The notes beneath the pieces were generated by a model that saw nothing but the letters and a program-made list of their open reading frames with translations, did no database searches and was not told where the DNA came from. From Bacteroidota bacterium (GTDB lineage Bacteria; Bacteroidota; Bacteroidia; SXHM01), in the NCBI GenBank assembly GCA_947478465.1, contig CANJWH010000024.1:1-41991 (forward strand): a DNA stretch of 41,991 bases. Reading direction: 5' to 3'. Of the stretch, positions 15,627 through 23,546 are shown piece by piece; positions within the stretch are counted from its first letter, which is position 1; each line of letters begins with the position of its first letter. Both the position numbers and the translations under genes were made by a program.

Positions 15627-15691
15627 GGGCACTAATTTTTACCAGAGATGTACTAAAAGGCTAAGGGTTTGGGCTCGCAAAGCCGCAAAGG
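15612..15691. repeat. Two short 8-bp-periodic repeat blocks upstream of the glutamine synthetase gene
   Basis: Block one reads CCACTAAG-GGCACAAG-GGCACTAA at 15612-15635 and holds a perfect tandem AAGGGCAC pair (15617-15632). Block two reads CGCAAAGC-CGCAAAGG at 15676-15691. Both share the 8-bp period and the xxCAxAG theme of the element at 14136-14202. The DNA between them (15636-15675) is weakly similar (ACCAGAG, GGCTAAGGG). The region is otherwise non-coding (15574-15719). Confidence 0.6.
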
Positions 15692-15719
15692 GCGTGAAGA
15701 AAAAATTTATAAGGGAAAT

Positions 15720-16094
15720 TTACATGCTATCTACTTCAACCATGCGGAAGGGCAGGTTTACTATTTCGCAATAGTCTTCTCCTACTTCAAGCATGTCTTC
15801 GTCTTCTTTTTCATAAAACCAGTTGATGATTACTTCGCTGTTTTCTTTCAGTGATTCAATCAAACGCAACACATCCAATATTGATTTTGAGGAACTGGTG
15901 TTAAAGTAAATCAACTTAAGATTTACCGTGGTTTGCAGAAGGGGTTTTGCTTTGTATTGTTTCAGTGCTTCAAGCAGCGGGCGATAAAACTCTTGCGAGT
16001 CTTCGGCTATTGACTTACCCGAAATAGTAAGCACACCATTTTCATCGTCAAATTCTATTGATGGTGTATTGGAAGTGGCTGCTACCGTTAGCAT
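15720..16094 (-). CDS. SiaC-family regulatory phosphoprotein (DUF1987)
   Basis: The 124-residue protein matches the DUF1987/SiaC fold. It has TPSIEFDDENGVLTISGKSI near the N-terminus, then EFYRPLLEALKQY, LIYFNTSSSKSILDVLRLIE, and a C-terminal GEDYCEIVNLPFRM. In Pseudomonas SiaC a threonine at the corresponding NTxxSK position is phosphorylated by the kinase SiaB, and the unphosphorylated form activates the diguanylate cyclase SiaD. Here Thr66 and Ser67-69 offer the site. No SiaA phosphatase, SiaB kinase or GGDEF gene is adjacent, so partners must be elsewhere. A -7 box at 16156-16149 gives it its own transcript. Confidence 0.88.
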   Translation of the reverse strand: MLTVAATSNTPSIEFDDENGVLTISGKSIAEDSQEFYRPLLEALKQYKAKPLLQTTVNLKLIYFNTSSSKSILDVLRLIESLKENSEVIINWFYEKEDEDMLEVGEDYCEIVNLPFRMVEVDSM

Positions 16095-16148
16095 AGTTTT
16101 TCGGGTTTTCTTAGGGTAGGGTATTACCTGATATTAGTTTTATTGTTT

Positions 16149-16156
16149 CAAAATTA
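16149..16156 (-). promoter_or_regulatory. -7 promoter box of the SiaC-like gene
   Basis: TAATTTTG on the minus strand matches TAnnTTTG. TTTG at 16182-16179 gives a 22-nt spacer, slightly long. The leader to ATG 16094 is about 50 nt. Confidence 0.5.
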
Positions 16157-16289
16157 CGACAAACGACTGATTATACTGCAAAGTAGCGTAGACTATTTCA
16201 ATTGATGGCATAATTAAAAAATAATTATAACACACTGAAGATGTAGAAAAAACTTAGAACTCTATTGAATTTTGTGAGGACAAAGTGTT

Positions 16290-18359
16290 TTACTTTTTTG
16301 CAAACTCCGCCTTGGCGCTATTCAGAAATTTAAGAAAATCACTTACGTTTAGATTGTAAGCAGTTGGAGTGTGTAATAATTCACCTTGATGGTCAAGGGT
16401 TATGTAATAGGGTTGTGCATTGTTATCAAACGAGCAAATTTGAAAATCGGCATTTTGTGCTCCAATTGTTTTCTTTTTCTTGCCATCATATTTTGATACG
16501 TACCAATCGCTTTCGGGAAGCTCGGTTTTATCGTCAACATACAAGGCAATCACTACAAAATCTTCACGCAGTATTTTTAACACTGCGGGGTCGCTCCAAA
16601 CATTTGCTTCCATTTCGCGGCAGTTGACGCAGCCATGGCCTGTAAAATCAATAAATACGGGCTTGCCTAATTCTTTAGCGCAAGCCATTCCCTGATCATA
16701 ATCAAAATAGCCATTCAGGTTATGGGGCAAATGCAGAATATCACCATACAAAGGTTCACCACAGGTTTTATTTTCGGAGCCGGTGGCAACTTCTATTGTA
16801 TGTATAAGGTCAAAATCATGTGTTGCCTGTGGTGGCAAATAGCCTGAAAGTGCTTTAAGTGGGGCGCCAAACATTCCGGGAATAAGATATACAACAAACG
16901 AAAAAGTAACTAGCGCAAGCATCATACGCGGAACGCTGATATGATGAACAGGACTATCGTGAGGGGTTTTGATTTTGCCAAGAAAATATAAACCAAGCAG
17001 CGAAAAAATAACAATCCACAAAGCAATATTTACTTCGCGGTCAAGAATGCCCCAGTGGTAAGTCTGGTCGGCAATGCTTAGAAATTTTAAACCAAGGGCA
17101 AGTTCAAGAAAACCAAGTGTAACTTTTACGGAATTAAGCCAGCCACCTGATTTAGGAAGATTGCTCAACCAATTTGGGAAAATGGCAAACAGCGAAAATG
17201 GTAAAGCAAAAGCCAGTGAAAAAGCGAACATGCCAAGCATAGGTTTAAAAAATTCGCCTCTTGCTGATTCAACTAATATACCGCCAACAATGGGTCCTGT
17301 GCAGGAAAACGAAACCAGCACCAAGGTGAAAGCCATGAAAATCAAACCGGCTATTCCACCTTTGTCAGCCTTTTTATCCATTGCGTTTACCCAACTGCTA
17401 GGCAAGGTAATTTCAAACATACCAAGAAACGATGCGGCAAACACCATAAATATCACGAAGAATAAAATATTCGGAAACCAGTGTGTAGAAAGCCAGTTTG
17501 CAAACTCAGGACCTATAAGAACAGAAACCATAGTTCCTGCAAATGTGTAAATGGCAATTATTGAAAGGCCGTAAAGAATACCGTTGCGGATGGCAACGCT
17601 TCGGGTTTCAGCAGTTTTCAAAAAAAAAGTTACCGTCATCGGTATCATAGGAAACACGCAGGGCGTAAGCAAAGCCGCTAATCCTGCCAGAAATGCAAGC
17701 AGCATAAAACCCCAATAAGAAAATTCACCTTTGGTTTCGGCAGATGCTCCGTTAAATGTTTTTAAGTGACATTTTCCGTCATCGGGAGTTTGAACTACTG
17801 TGATGGCTGCCGAGTCAACTTTGTTAAGTGTATCAATTTGCGGAATAACACTTCCGGTGCCTACAGTGTCTTTTGCTGTTTCAGGTTTAGAGTTATTCCC
17901 TGTTTTTCCTTTGTTGATTACAAAGCTGAATTCAACTACTTCGGGTGGTAGACATTTTTGGTCATCACACACCATAAACTCCACTTCACCTGTAGCCGTA
18001 AACTCTGTTTTATTCTTGATTTTTATTTTCTGTTTGAACGTAACATCCGAAGCAAAATACTTAATCGTCATACCGAACATGTTATCAAACTCCTCAATGG
18101 GTTTGGGTTCAACAACTTTTCCGCTCAGTTCATAATCTGCACTTTTATTGAATTTGAAAGATGTTGGAATGGGTCCGTCAGGCGGGATATCCTGCGCATA
18201 GAGATGCCATCCCTTTTCAACACTGGCTTTAAGAATAAGTTCCGCTTCAGTTTCCGAGATTTCTTTGACGGAATAATTCCATTTAACAGGTTTTAAAACC
18301 TGAGCCTGTGTAAAAAAAGAAACTAATAAGAGAAATAAAAGAGGGAGTCTTTTAAACAT
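16290..18359 (-). CDS. dsbD: Protein-disulfide reductase DsbD
   Basis: The 689-residue protein has a signal peptide (to about residue 20) and a periplasmic immunoglobulin-like domain at about 21-150 with the redox pair Cys131/Cys136 (CDDQKC). The eight-helix membrane domain spans about 215-500 with Cys234 (LTPCVFPMIP) and Cys353 (SFSCTGPIVGG). A C-terminal thioredoxin domain at about 535-689 has the CVNC site (Cys577/Cys580). It carries electrons from cytoplasmic thioredoxin to periplasmic thiols. The N-terminal pair is CX4C, while E. coli DsbD has CX5C. ATG 18359 is chosen because the -7 box at 18384-18377 lies just upstream; longer forms would start before the promoter. Confidence 0.93.
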   Translation of the reverse strand: MFKRLPLLFLLLVSFFTQAQVLKPVKWNYSVKEISETEAELILKASVEKGWHLYAQDIPPDGPIPTSFKFNKSADYELSGKVVEPKPIEEFDNMFGMTIKYFASDVTFKQKIKIKNKTEFTATGEVEFMVCDDQKCLPPEVVEFSFVINKGKTGNNSKPETAKDTVGTGSVIPQIDTLNKVDSAAITVVQTPDDGKCHLKTFNGASAETKGEFSYWGFMLLAFLAGLAALLTPCVFPMIPMTVTFFLKTAETRSVAIRNGILYGLSIIAIYTFAGTMVSVLIGPEFANWLSTHWFPNILFFVIFMVFAASFLGMFEITLPSSWVNAMDKKADKGGIAGLIFMAFTLVLVSFSCTGPIVGGILVESARGEFFKPMLGMFAFSLAFALPFSLFAIFPNWLSNLPKSGGWLNSVKVTLGFLELALGLKFLSIADQTYHWGILDREVNIALWIVIFSLLGLYFLGKIKTPHDSPVHHISVPRMMLALVTFSFVVYLIPGMFGAPLKALSGYLPPQATHDFDLIHTIEVATGSENKTCGEPLYGDILHLPHNLNGYFDYDQGMACAKELGKPVFIDFTGHGCVNCREMEANVWSDPAVLKILREDFVVIALYVDDKTELPESDWYVSKYDGKKKKTIGAQNADFQICSFDNNAQPYYITLDHQGELLHTPTAYNLNVSDFLKFLNSAKAEFAKK

Positions 18360-18376
18360 ATTCTTTATAAAGAGCG

Positions 18377-18384
18377 CAAAAGTA
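18377..18384 (-). promoter_or_regulatory. -7 promoter box of dsbD
   Basis: TACTTTTG on the minus strand, followed by CGCTC, matches the TAnnTTTG consensus. It is 17 nt before the dsbD ATG. No -33 TTG is visible at the expected distance. Confidence 0.55.
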
Positions 18385-18442
18385 ACGATTAAGAAAATAA
18401 AGTTGTGTAACATTAACTACAATTAACTTTATTTGGTTACAG

Positions 18443-19261
18443 TTACCAGCTTCCACTTGCGCCACCGCCACCGAAGCTACCACCACCAAAGCCTCCGAAA
18501 CCGCCACCGCTGCTTCCACCTCCCCCACTCCATCCACCAAAACTACCTCTTCCTGATGAAAAGTCTCTCCACTTGCCACCGGGTTTGTTTTGCAGTGCAT
18601 TTAACAAAGCCCAAGCAGCCCAGAATCCAATATTATTTACTCGTGAATATTGACGTGCTTCTCTTACACGATATAGGAAAATGAGCGCAAAAATGCCAAG
18701 AACAATAAAGACAATAAAGATTGGAAAGGGCTCTTCCTCACCCTTGCGATCCTCTCCTTTATATTCGCCTTTAGTATATGCTATTATATTGTCGGTAGCT
18801 TTATCCAATCCTTCATAATAGTTGCCACTTTTGAAAGCAGGCTTCATGTCATTCTCTATAATGCGTTTAGCAATAGCATCAGGCAAGGCACCTTCCATTC
18901 CATAACCGGTCTGAATAGTCATTTTGTGGTCTTCCATTGCTACAAGTACCATAATTCCGTTGTCTTTCCCATCGCGACCAACGCCCCAATTCTCGGCAAG
19001 ACCTACAGCGTATTCAGCAACTTCATAACCATCCAAAGTTTTGATTATAACAACTGCAATTTGTGAGGATGTGGAATCATCAAATGCAACTAACTTACTT
19101 TCAAGTGCACTGATTTCAGCAGAAGAAAGTGTTGCAGTATAATCAGTAACAAGTGTTGATGAACGTTCAGGATAATTCTGCGCAGCAAGAAAAACAGGGT
19201 ACGCTGAAAACAGCAAAAGAAAACTATTTCTAACCCAGTTCCACATGGTCCGATAGTTCAT
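18443..19261 (-). CDS. Exported TPM-domain protein with Gly-rich C-terminus
   Basis: The protein has a signal peptide (WVRNSFLLLFSAYPVFLAAQ), then a TPM_phosphatase domain (YPERSSTLVTDYTATLSSAEI, SSQIAVVIIKTLDGYEVAEYA, WGVGRDGKDNGIMVLVA, MTIQTGYGMEGALPDA). A membrane helix follows (FPIFIVFIVLGIFALIFLY), and the tail is almost pure Gly/Ser ending SFGGGGASGSW, typical of this family. TPM-domain proteins have been linked to photosystem repair in plants; the bacterial role is not established. Start choice is uncertain: ATG at 19303, 19270, 19261 or 19246 all precede the signal peptide and overlap the upstream gene. I use 19261 as a compromise. It is the last gene of lemA-TPM-TPM. Confidence 0.88.
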   Translation of the reverse strand: MNYRTMWNWVRNSFLLLFSAYPVFLAAQNYPERSSTLVTDYTATLSSAEISALESKLVAFDDSTSSQIAVVIIKTLDGYEVAEYAVGLAENWGVGRDGKDNGIMVLVAMEDHKMTIQTGYGMEGALPDAIAKRIIENDMKPAFKSGNYYEGLDKATDNIIAYTKGEYKGEDRKGEEEPFPIFIVFIVLGIFALIFLYRVREARQYSRVNNIGFWAAWALLNALQNKPGGKWRDFSSGRGSFGGWSGGGGSSGGGFGGFGGGSFGGGGASGSW

Positions 19262-19664
19262 TTTTATCATTGTGTTGCCCGGGAAAATATTTCTGAAGTG
19301 CATCCCCTGACTGAATTATTGCTTCTGACAAACCTTCTTTATAATGACCCTGCGAAAACTGTTCTTTCATTAAATCCTTTATTTGATTCCAAAAGTCATT
19401 ACCAACCTTAGCATTAATTCCAATATCGCCAATTATGGCAAATTTACGATCGAGGTAGGCAAGGTAAAACAGAACTCCATTCCGAAGTTCAGTTTGATGC
19501 ATTTCCAATTTTTCAAACATAAATGCAGCGCGATCAAGCACATCATCTTTGCAGTGGTCCTCCACAAACAAACGTATCTCTCCTGAAGTTTGCGATTCGG
19601 CTTGTTTAATGGCTTTTACAATCTCTGCCTGAGTTTCGGGTGTAAAAAAATCAGCAGCTTTCAT
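19230..19664 (-). CDS. Cytoplasmic TPM-domain protein
   Basis: The 144-residue protein consists of one TPM domain without signal peptide or Gly-rich tail: KAADFFTPETQAEIVKAIKQ, SGEIRLFVEDHC, RNGVLFYLAYLDRKFAIIGD and FSQGHYKEGLSEAI. It is a divergent paralogue of the next gene, and the two overlap by about 17-74 nt depending on the start of that gene. It starts 4 nt after the lemA stop, so the three genes form one operon. This lemA-TPM-TPM layout, one soluble and one exported TPM protein, recurs in Bacteroidota as far as I recall. The function is unknown. Confidence 0.87.
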   Translation of the reverse strand: MKAADFFTPETQAEIVKAIKQAESQTSGEIRLFVEDHCKDDVLDRAAFMFEKLEMHQTELRNGVLFYLAYLDRKFAIIGDIGINAKVGNDFWNQIKDLMKEQFSQGHYKEGLSEAIIQSGDALQKYFPGQHNDKNELSDHVELG

Positions 19665-19668
19665 TCTG

Positions 19669-20250
19669 CTAAAACTTCACAGCAGGCGCATTTTCAGTGC
19701 CTTCTTTTGCTTCAAAATAGCCTTTCTTTTCAAAACCAAACATTCCGGAAAACATCAATTGCGGGAATTTCCGGATATATGTATTGTAATCCTGAACAGA
19801 TTCGTTAAAATTTTTTCTCGCAACAGTAATGCGGTTTTCTGTGCCTTCCAACTGAGCCTGCAATTCCATGAAATTCTGGTTAGCTTTTAAGTCAGGATAA
19901 TTCTCTACAACAACCATAAGTTTTGACAATGCAGAAGAAAGTCCGGCTTGAGCTTCCTGAAATTTCCGAATTGATTCTGCATCCAATTTTGAAGGGTCAA
20001 CATTTACACTGGTTGCTTTTGCTCGTGCTTCAATAACTGCAGTAAAAGTTCCCTGCTCGTGTGCGGCATAACCTTTTACAGTTTCTACCAGATTAGGAAT
20101 AAGATCAGACCTACGTTGATACTGATTTTCAACTTCAGACCATTTTGAAACTACAGCTTCTTGTTTTTCTACCATGCTGTTGTATCCGCAACTGCTTAAA
20201 CTAACTGCGGCAATAAATAATAAAGGGATAATAAAAAATCGGTTGTTCAT
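19669..20250 (-). CDS. lemA: LemA family lipoprotein
   Basis: The 193-residue protein begins with a lipoprotein-type signal (IIPLLFIAAVSLSSCGYN) with Cys21 as lipidation site. The LemA helical core follows: SMVEKQEAVVSKWSEVENQYQRRSDLIPNLVETVKGYAAHE, AGLSSALSKLMVVVENYPDLKANQNF, and NRITVARKNFNESVQDYN. LemA proteins are membrane-anchored helical bundles of unclear role, nearly always beside TPM-domain genes as here. It heads the lemA-TPM-TPM operon. The box at 20303-20296 could be its promoter, although that sequence also falls in a decayed reading frame of the upstream gene. Confidence 0.92.
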   Translation of the reverse strand: MNNRFFIIPLLFIAAVSLSSCGYNSMVEKQEAVVSKWSEVENQYQRRSDLIPNLVETVKGYAAHEQGTFTAVIEARAKATSVNVDPSKLDAESIRKFQEAQAGLSSALSKLMVVVENYPDLKANQNFMELQAQLEGTENRITVARKNFNESVQDYNTYIRKFPQLMFSGMFGFEKKGYFEAKEGTENAPAVKF

Positions 20251-20268
20251 TTTTAAATTTGAATTTGG

Positions 20269-20562
20269 TTAAATAATAATGCGATGAATGCGGTGCAAAG
20301 GTATAGTTATTCCGCTTTTCAAAATGATGTTTTTATCACCTGTTGCCTATATGGTTGTTTCAGTGTATTTAACACCTTTGTCATCCTCAAAAACAATCTT
20401 TACTTTATTATGTTCGATATTGCCCAAGATTGTTGCATCAGACAAATCTTTAAGTCTAAGTTTTCTCCTTTCTTCATCAGCTAATACTTCTGCTTGAGGA
20501 AAATGAAGTTCTCCTACTTTCTCTTTTTCAATAAACTCGGCATTTTGTAAAATTCCTTCCAT
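20269..20562 (-). pseudogene. Small conserved protein gene interrupted by an in-frame amber codon
   Basis: The frame opens at ATG 20562 and encodes 71 residues (MEGILQNAEFIEKEKVGELH onward) to a TAG at 20349-20347. The same frame stays open past the TAG for another 25 codons (ATGDKNIILKSGITIPLHRI and a few more) to TAA at 20271-20269. I recall a family of about 80-100-residue Bacteroidota proteins of unknown function with the pattern ETT[IV]W-xxT-x5-LK-x4-IP[IL]xRI. That would make the TAG a mutated Trp codon (TGG). The product is then truncated, or the TAG is read through. It lies 17 nt after tilS and probably shares the pabB-tilS transcript. I know no function for the family. Confidence 0.6.
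20296..20303 (-). promoter_or_regulatory. Possible lemA -7 box
   Basis: TACCTTTG followed by CACCGC matches the local promoter pattern and lies 45 nt before lemA. The same bases would encode PLHR in the post-amber reading frame of the upstream gene, so the match may be a coding coincidence. The TTTG at 20323-20320 has a 16-nt spacer. Confidence 0.4.
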
Positions 20563-20579
20563 AAAAAATTGATTTGGGG

Positions 20580-21905
20580 TTAAACATTTTCATCAATACA
20601 TCGCACAAGATAAATCAATTTAGTCTGTTTACCAACTTTAAATCGTTCGTCTATTCTTTTGCCAATTATGTAGACAATTTTATCATCCGAACAAAGCAAC
20701 CATGTATTTTCCTTTTCAGGAATGGAAAGCTTGATATCTGTAAAAAAGTTGCTCAGTTTTTTCTTTTTTCTCATTCCCAAAGGATAGAAGAAATCACCAT
20801 TTCTCCACTTTCTTATTATTAATGGGAATGTGAGTTTTTCAAAATCCAGACATGCAATATTACTATCGGTTGAAATTTTAAAATCAGGTGAGTTCTTAAC
20901 CTTCGATAGTTCTATCTTTAAAGGAGAAATAAGCATTTTTTCATTGTGCAAAACCGAGAAAACAGTATTATTTTTTGCTGTAGTTCGCTTAGCAATAATA
21001 AGCCTATCTCTATCCTTGACCAATCTATGCGTTGAAGAAAGGAATTGCTTCCCCGACTCTGAATCTAATGAAGAGAAAACCTCATTAGCAACAGCTGAAT
21101 TAAAATGATATTTTTTTAAAATTTCGTATAATAAAGTCGAAGCAAATGGTGATTTTTTTAAAACTGAAATAGAAATAGTATTATTCTTCAAAACCTGATT
21201 TTCATTTGCAGATATAAAATAATTGTAAACCTTTTCAACCTCATTCAATCTGGTTATTTCTTCACTGAGCGTCTTTCTAAATACAGGATTTATTTCTTCA
21301 AAAAGCGGCAGTATTTTATGACGAATTTTATTGCGTAAATATTTATCAGATATATTGCTGCTGTCCTCGCGAAATTGCAATTTATTTTTCTTTACAAATT
21401 CATCAATTTCATTTCTATCTGCAAACAATAAAGGGCGAATTATTTTACCTCGTTTCGGCAGAATTCCGTGCAAACCAGCAATGCCTGTTCCGCGAACTAA
21501 ATTGATAAAAAAGGTTTCCAGTTCATCATCCTTATGGTGTGCAGTTGCAATGAAATTATAATTATTTTTAAGACGAACTTCTTCAAACCACTTATAACGC
21601 AAAACCCTTGCCGCCTCCTGAATTGAGAGTTTGTTCTTCTCAGCAAATTCTTTAGTTTTAAAACGCTTTGTAAAAAATTCAACTTTGTATTTTAAAGCTA
21701 GTTTTTTAACAAAATCCTCATCATCGTTTGCTTCTTTTCCACGCAATTGAAAATTGCAATGAGCAATTGAAAAATGGAACTTAGCTTTGTAAAATAGTTC
21801 GCACAGAACAATGGAGTCGCGACCACCACTGACTGTAATAAGTGTTTTATCTGCCTTTTTGAAAAGCAAATTTTTAACAGCAAATCTTTTAAATTCCTCT
21901 AACAT
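20580..21905 (-). CDS. tilS: tRNA(Ile)-lysidine synthase TilS
   Basis: The 441-residue enzyme adds lysine to cytidine-34 of the AUA-reading tRNA-Ile, an essential step. The ATP-binding PP-loop SGGRDS is at 26-31. The next signature, TAHHKDDELETFFINLVRGTGIAGLHGI, and the RPLLFADRNEIDEF and REDSSNISDKYLRNKIRHKILPLFEE motifs follow in family order. The C-terminal domain ends with FPLIIRKWRNGDFFYPLGMRKKKKLSNFFTDIKL. It directly abuts pabB: the pabB stop ends at 21906 and the tilS ATG starts at 21905, with no intergenic base. Confidence 0.96.
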   Translation of the reverse strand: MLEEFKRFAVKNLLFKKADKTLITVSGGRDSIVLCELFYKAKFHFSIAHCNFQLRGKEANDDEDFVKKLALKYKVEFFTKRFKTKEFAEKNKLSIQEAARVLRYKWFEEVRLKNNYNFIATAHHKDDELETFFINLVRGTGIAGLHGILPKRGKIIRPLLFADRNEIDEFVKKNKLQFREDSSNISDKYLRNKIRHKILPLFEEINPVFRKTLSEEITRLNEVEKVYNYFISANENQVLKNNTISISVLKKSPFASTLLYEILKKYHFNSAVANEVFSSLDSESGKQFLSSTHRLVKDRDRLIIAKRTTAKNNTVFSVLHNEKMLISPLKIELSKVKNSPDFKISTDSNIACLDFEKLTFPLIIRKWRNGDFFYPLGMRKKKKLSNFFTDIKLSIPEKENTWLLCSDDKIVYIIGKRIDERFKVGKQTKLIYLVRCIDENV

Positions 21906-23225
21906 CTATTTCAAGGCTTCAATTAATGCCTGTGCTTTCAGCAAACATTCTTCGTATTCCTTTTCAGGATCAGAATTGATGGTAATCGCACTTCCAACCA
22001 TAAAGGAAACATATTTTTCGTCTGCATTATATTGTATGCTGCGAATAACAACATTAAAATCAAAGTCCATTTCTTTTGTAATATATCCAACCGCACCTGA
22101 AAAAAGCCCTCGTCTGGTATTCTCAAATTTCTCAATAAGTTCCATTGATTTTACTTTAGGAGCACCTGTCATCGACCCCATAGGAAAAGCAGACTTAATC
22201 ACATCTATAATATGAACATCGTCCTTTATTTCTGAACATATCGTTGAAACCATTTGATGCACCTGAGGAAAAGAATAAACTCCAAATAACTCATCAACTT
22301 TCACGCTTTTAGATTTTGCAGTTTTTGATAAATCATTTCTGACCAAATCAACAATCATTACATTTTCTGCCCGTTCTTTTTCACTTGTAAAAAGTTCTTC
22401 TTTTATCAATTGGTCTTCTTCATATTGAGCGCTTCTCTTTGCTGTCCCTTTCATGGGCTGTGCAATAATTTTCGTACCATCTTTTTTTAAAAAACGTTCG
22501 GGGCTGGCACAAATCAGGTATTTATTTTCAACTTTATAAAAACAGGAAAACGGTGCAGAGGATATTTTACTCAACTTCTGATAAACATCAGCAGGAATAA
22601 TTTCAATATCCTCTTCAAAAAACTCAATACAATAATTGAGTTCATAAACATCACCTAATTGTATATGCTCCTTAATCTTTTTGACATTATCTATATATTC
22701 AGATTTTGAAACACAGGATTTGGGAAGTGTTTTTGGGGCTTCCTGCTCTTTATCTTCTTCTACAACTAGATTTTCAATACTCTTGAATAGATTAATAATT
22801 TCAGATTCGCTTTTCCTGTCAGGGTGATAACCAATTTCAATTTTATCATTATCAGAAAATTCGAAAGTGAGTTCAGGTTGAAAAAAATGACACAAGGGCA
22901 TTTTTATCCTATCAGGATTCTCAGAACTTAATTTTTCTGTTTGGTTTTTCAGATCGTAGCTTAATAATCCAAACAAGATGTCATTCTTTGAGGTCGCATA
23001 ATTCTTCAGATTATGAAATCCTTTTTCACTTGACAAATCAACTTTTATTTCAGAAATTTTTCCTATACCCCCAATATTTTGAAATCCTCTATAACCACCA
23101 AACTGACTTAGCCTTTCATTATTACCTAAAAAACAAAAGCAATCATAATTGTGATCAGCCCACTGCTTTAATTTTCTAAGAAAAACATACTTATTTTCGG
23201 GTAATAACTCAATAGCTGCTCTCAT
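21906..23225 (-). CDS. pabB: Aminodeoxychorismate synthase component I (anthranilate synthase I family)
   Basis: The 439-residue chorismate-binding enzyme shows the family motifs in order: ELNYCIEFFEEDI, FSCFYKVENKYLICASPERFLK, PMKGTAKRS, VMIVDLVRNDLSKTA, VHQMVSTICSEI, and AFPMGSMTGAPKVKSMELIE near residue 335. PabB makes 4-amino-4-deoxychorismate for folate. I prefer PabB to TrpE because of its length and the absence of trp genes nearby. No pabA or pabC is present. ATG 23225 is preferred over 23246 because the -7 box at 23251-23244 would place the transcription start between them. tilS follows without a gap. Confidence 0.9.
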   Translation of the reverse strand: MRAAIELLPENKYVFLRKLKQWADHNYDCFCFLGNNERLSQFGGYRGFQNIGGIGKISEIKVDLSSEKGFHNLKNYATSKNDILFGLLSYDLKNQTEKLSSENPDRIKMPLCHFFQPELTFEFSDNDKIEIGYHPDRKSESEIINLFKSIENLVVEEDKEQEAPKTLPKSCVSKSEYIDNVKKIKEHIQLGDVYELNYCIEFFEEDIEIIPADVYQKLSKISSAPFSCFYKVENKYLICASPERFLKKDGTKIIAQPMKGTAKRSAQYEEDQLIKEELFTSEKERAENVMIVDLVRNDLSKTAKSKSVKVDELFGVYSFPQVHQMVSTICSEIKDDVHIIDVIKSAFPMGSMTGAPKVKSMELIEKFENTRRGLFSGAVGYITKEMDFDFNVVIRSIQYNADEKYVSFMVGSAITINSDPEKEYEECLLKAQALIEALK

Positions 23226-23243
23226 ATAATAGTTATGAAGCAA

Positions 23244-23251
23244 CAAATGTA
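23244..23251 (-). promoter_or_regulatory. -7 promoter box of pabB-tilS
   Basis: TACATTTG on the minus strand is a full match to TAnnTTTG. TTTG at 23278-23275 lies 23 nt upstream, somewhat too far. The box decides the pabB start codon in favour of 23225. Confidence 0.55.
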
Positions 23252-23383
23252 GGTTTTCAATATTATTTAAGTCTCAAAATCCATATTTGATAGATTTGTT
23301 AAAAAAAGAGGGTGTTTATCGGTATTAAGTATAGGTGATTTTTTATTTGGGAACTATATATTTTAACATTTTAAGCACTAAAA

Positions 23384-23415
23384 TTTGGATAATCTTAACT
23401 AAAGTAATAAATTTG
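23384..23415 (+). promoter_or_regulatory. Promoter of the large T9SS cargo gene
   Basis: TTTG (23384-23387), a 20-nt spacer and TAAATTTG (23408-23415) match the consensus at every defined position. Both elements sit in an AAATTTGGA direct repeat. The leader would be about 85-130 nt. The rest of 23252-23504 shows only AT-rich DNA and a weaker TATTTTTA at 23467. Confidence 0.75.
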
Positions 23416-23546
23416 GAAACTTAATTATTCGAAAAAAATGGTTAGGTAATAACGATTTAAATACACTATTTTTACATCACATTAAACTGAAGCATCGCAA
23501 ATAGATGAGTTTAGTAATTGAAAAATATAAATTAATTTCTCACAAA

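Noticed and set aside
17074-17550. Plus-strand reading frame of 158 codons inside dsbD
   Set aside because: It is antisense to conserved dsbD membrane helices and has no domain, promoter or neighbours; it is a shadow of the real gene.
18452-18550. Short tandem Gly-codon repeats that might be a minisatellite or CRISPR-like array
   Set aside because: They encode the normal Gly-rich tail of a TPM protein; there are no regular spacers or conserved repeats.
23252-23504. Direct repeat AAATTTGGA (23381-23389 and 23409-23417) as an operator
   Set aside because: The repeat is explained by the -33 TTTG and -7 TAAATTTG of one consensus promoter with a 20-nt spacer.
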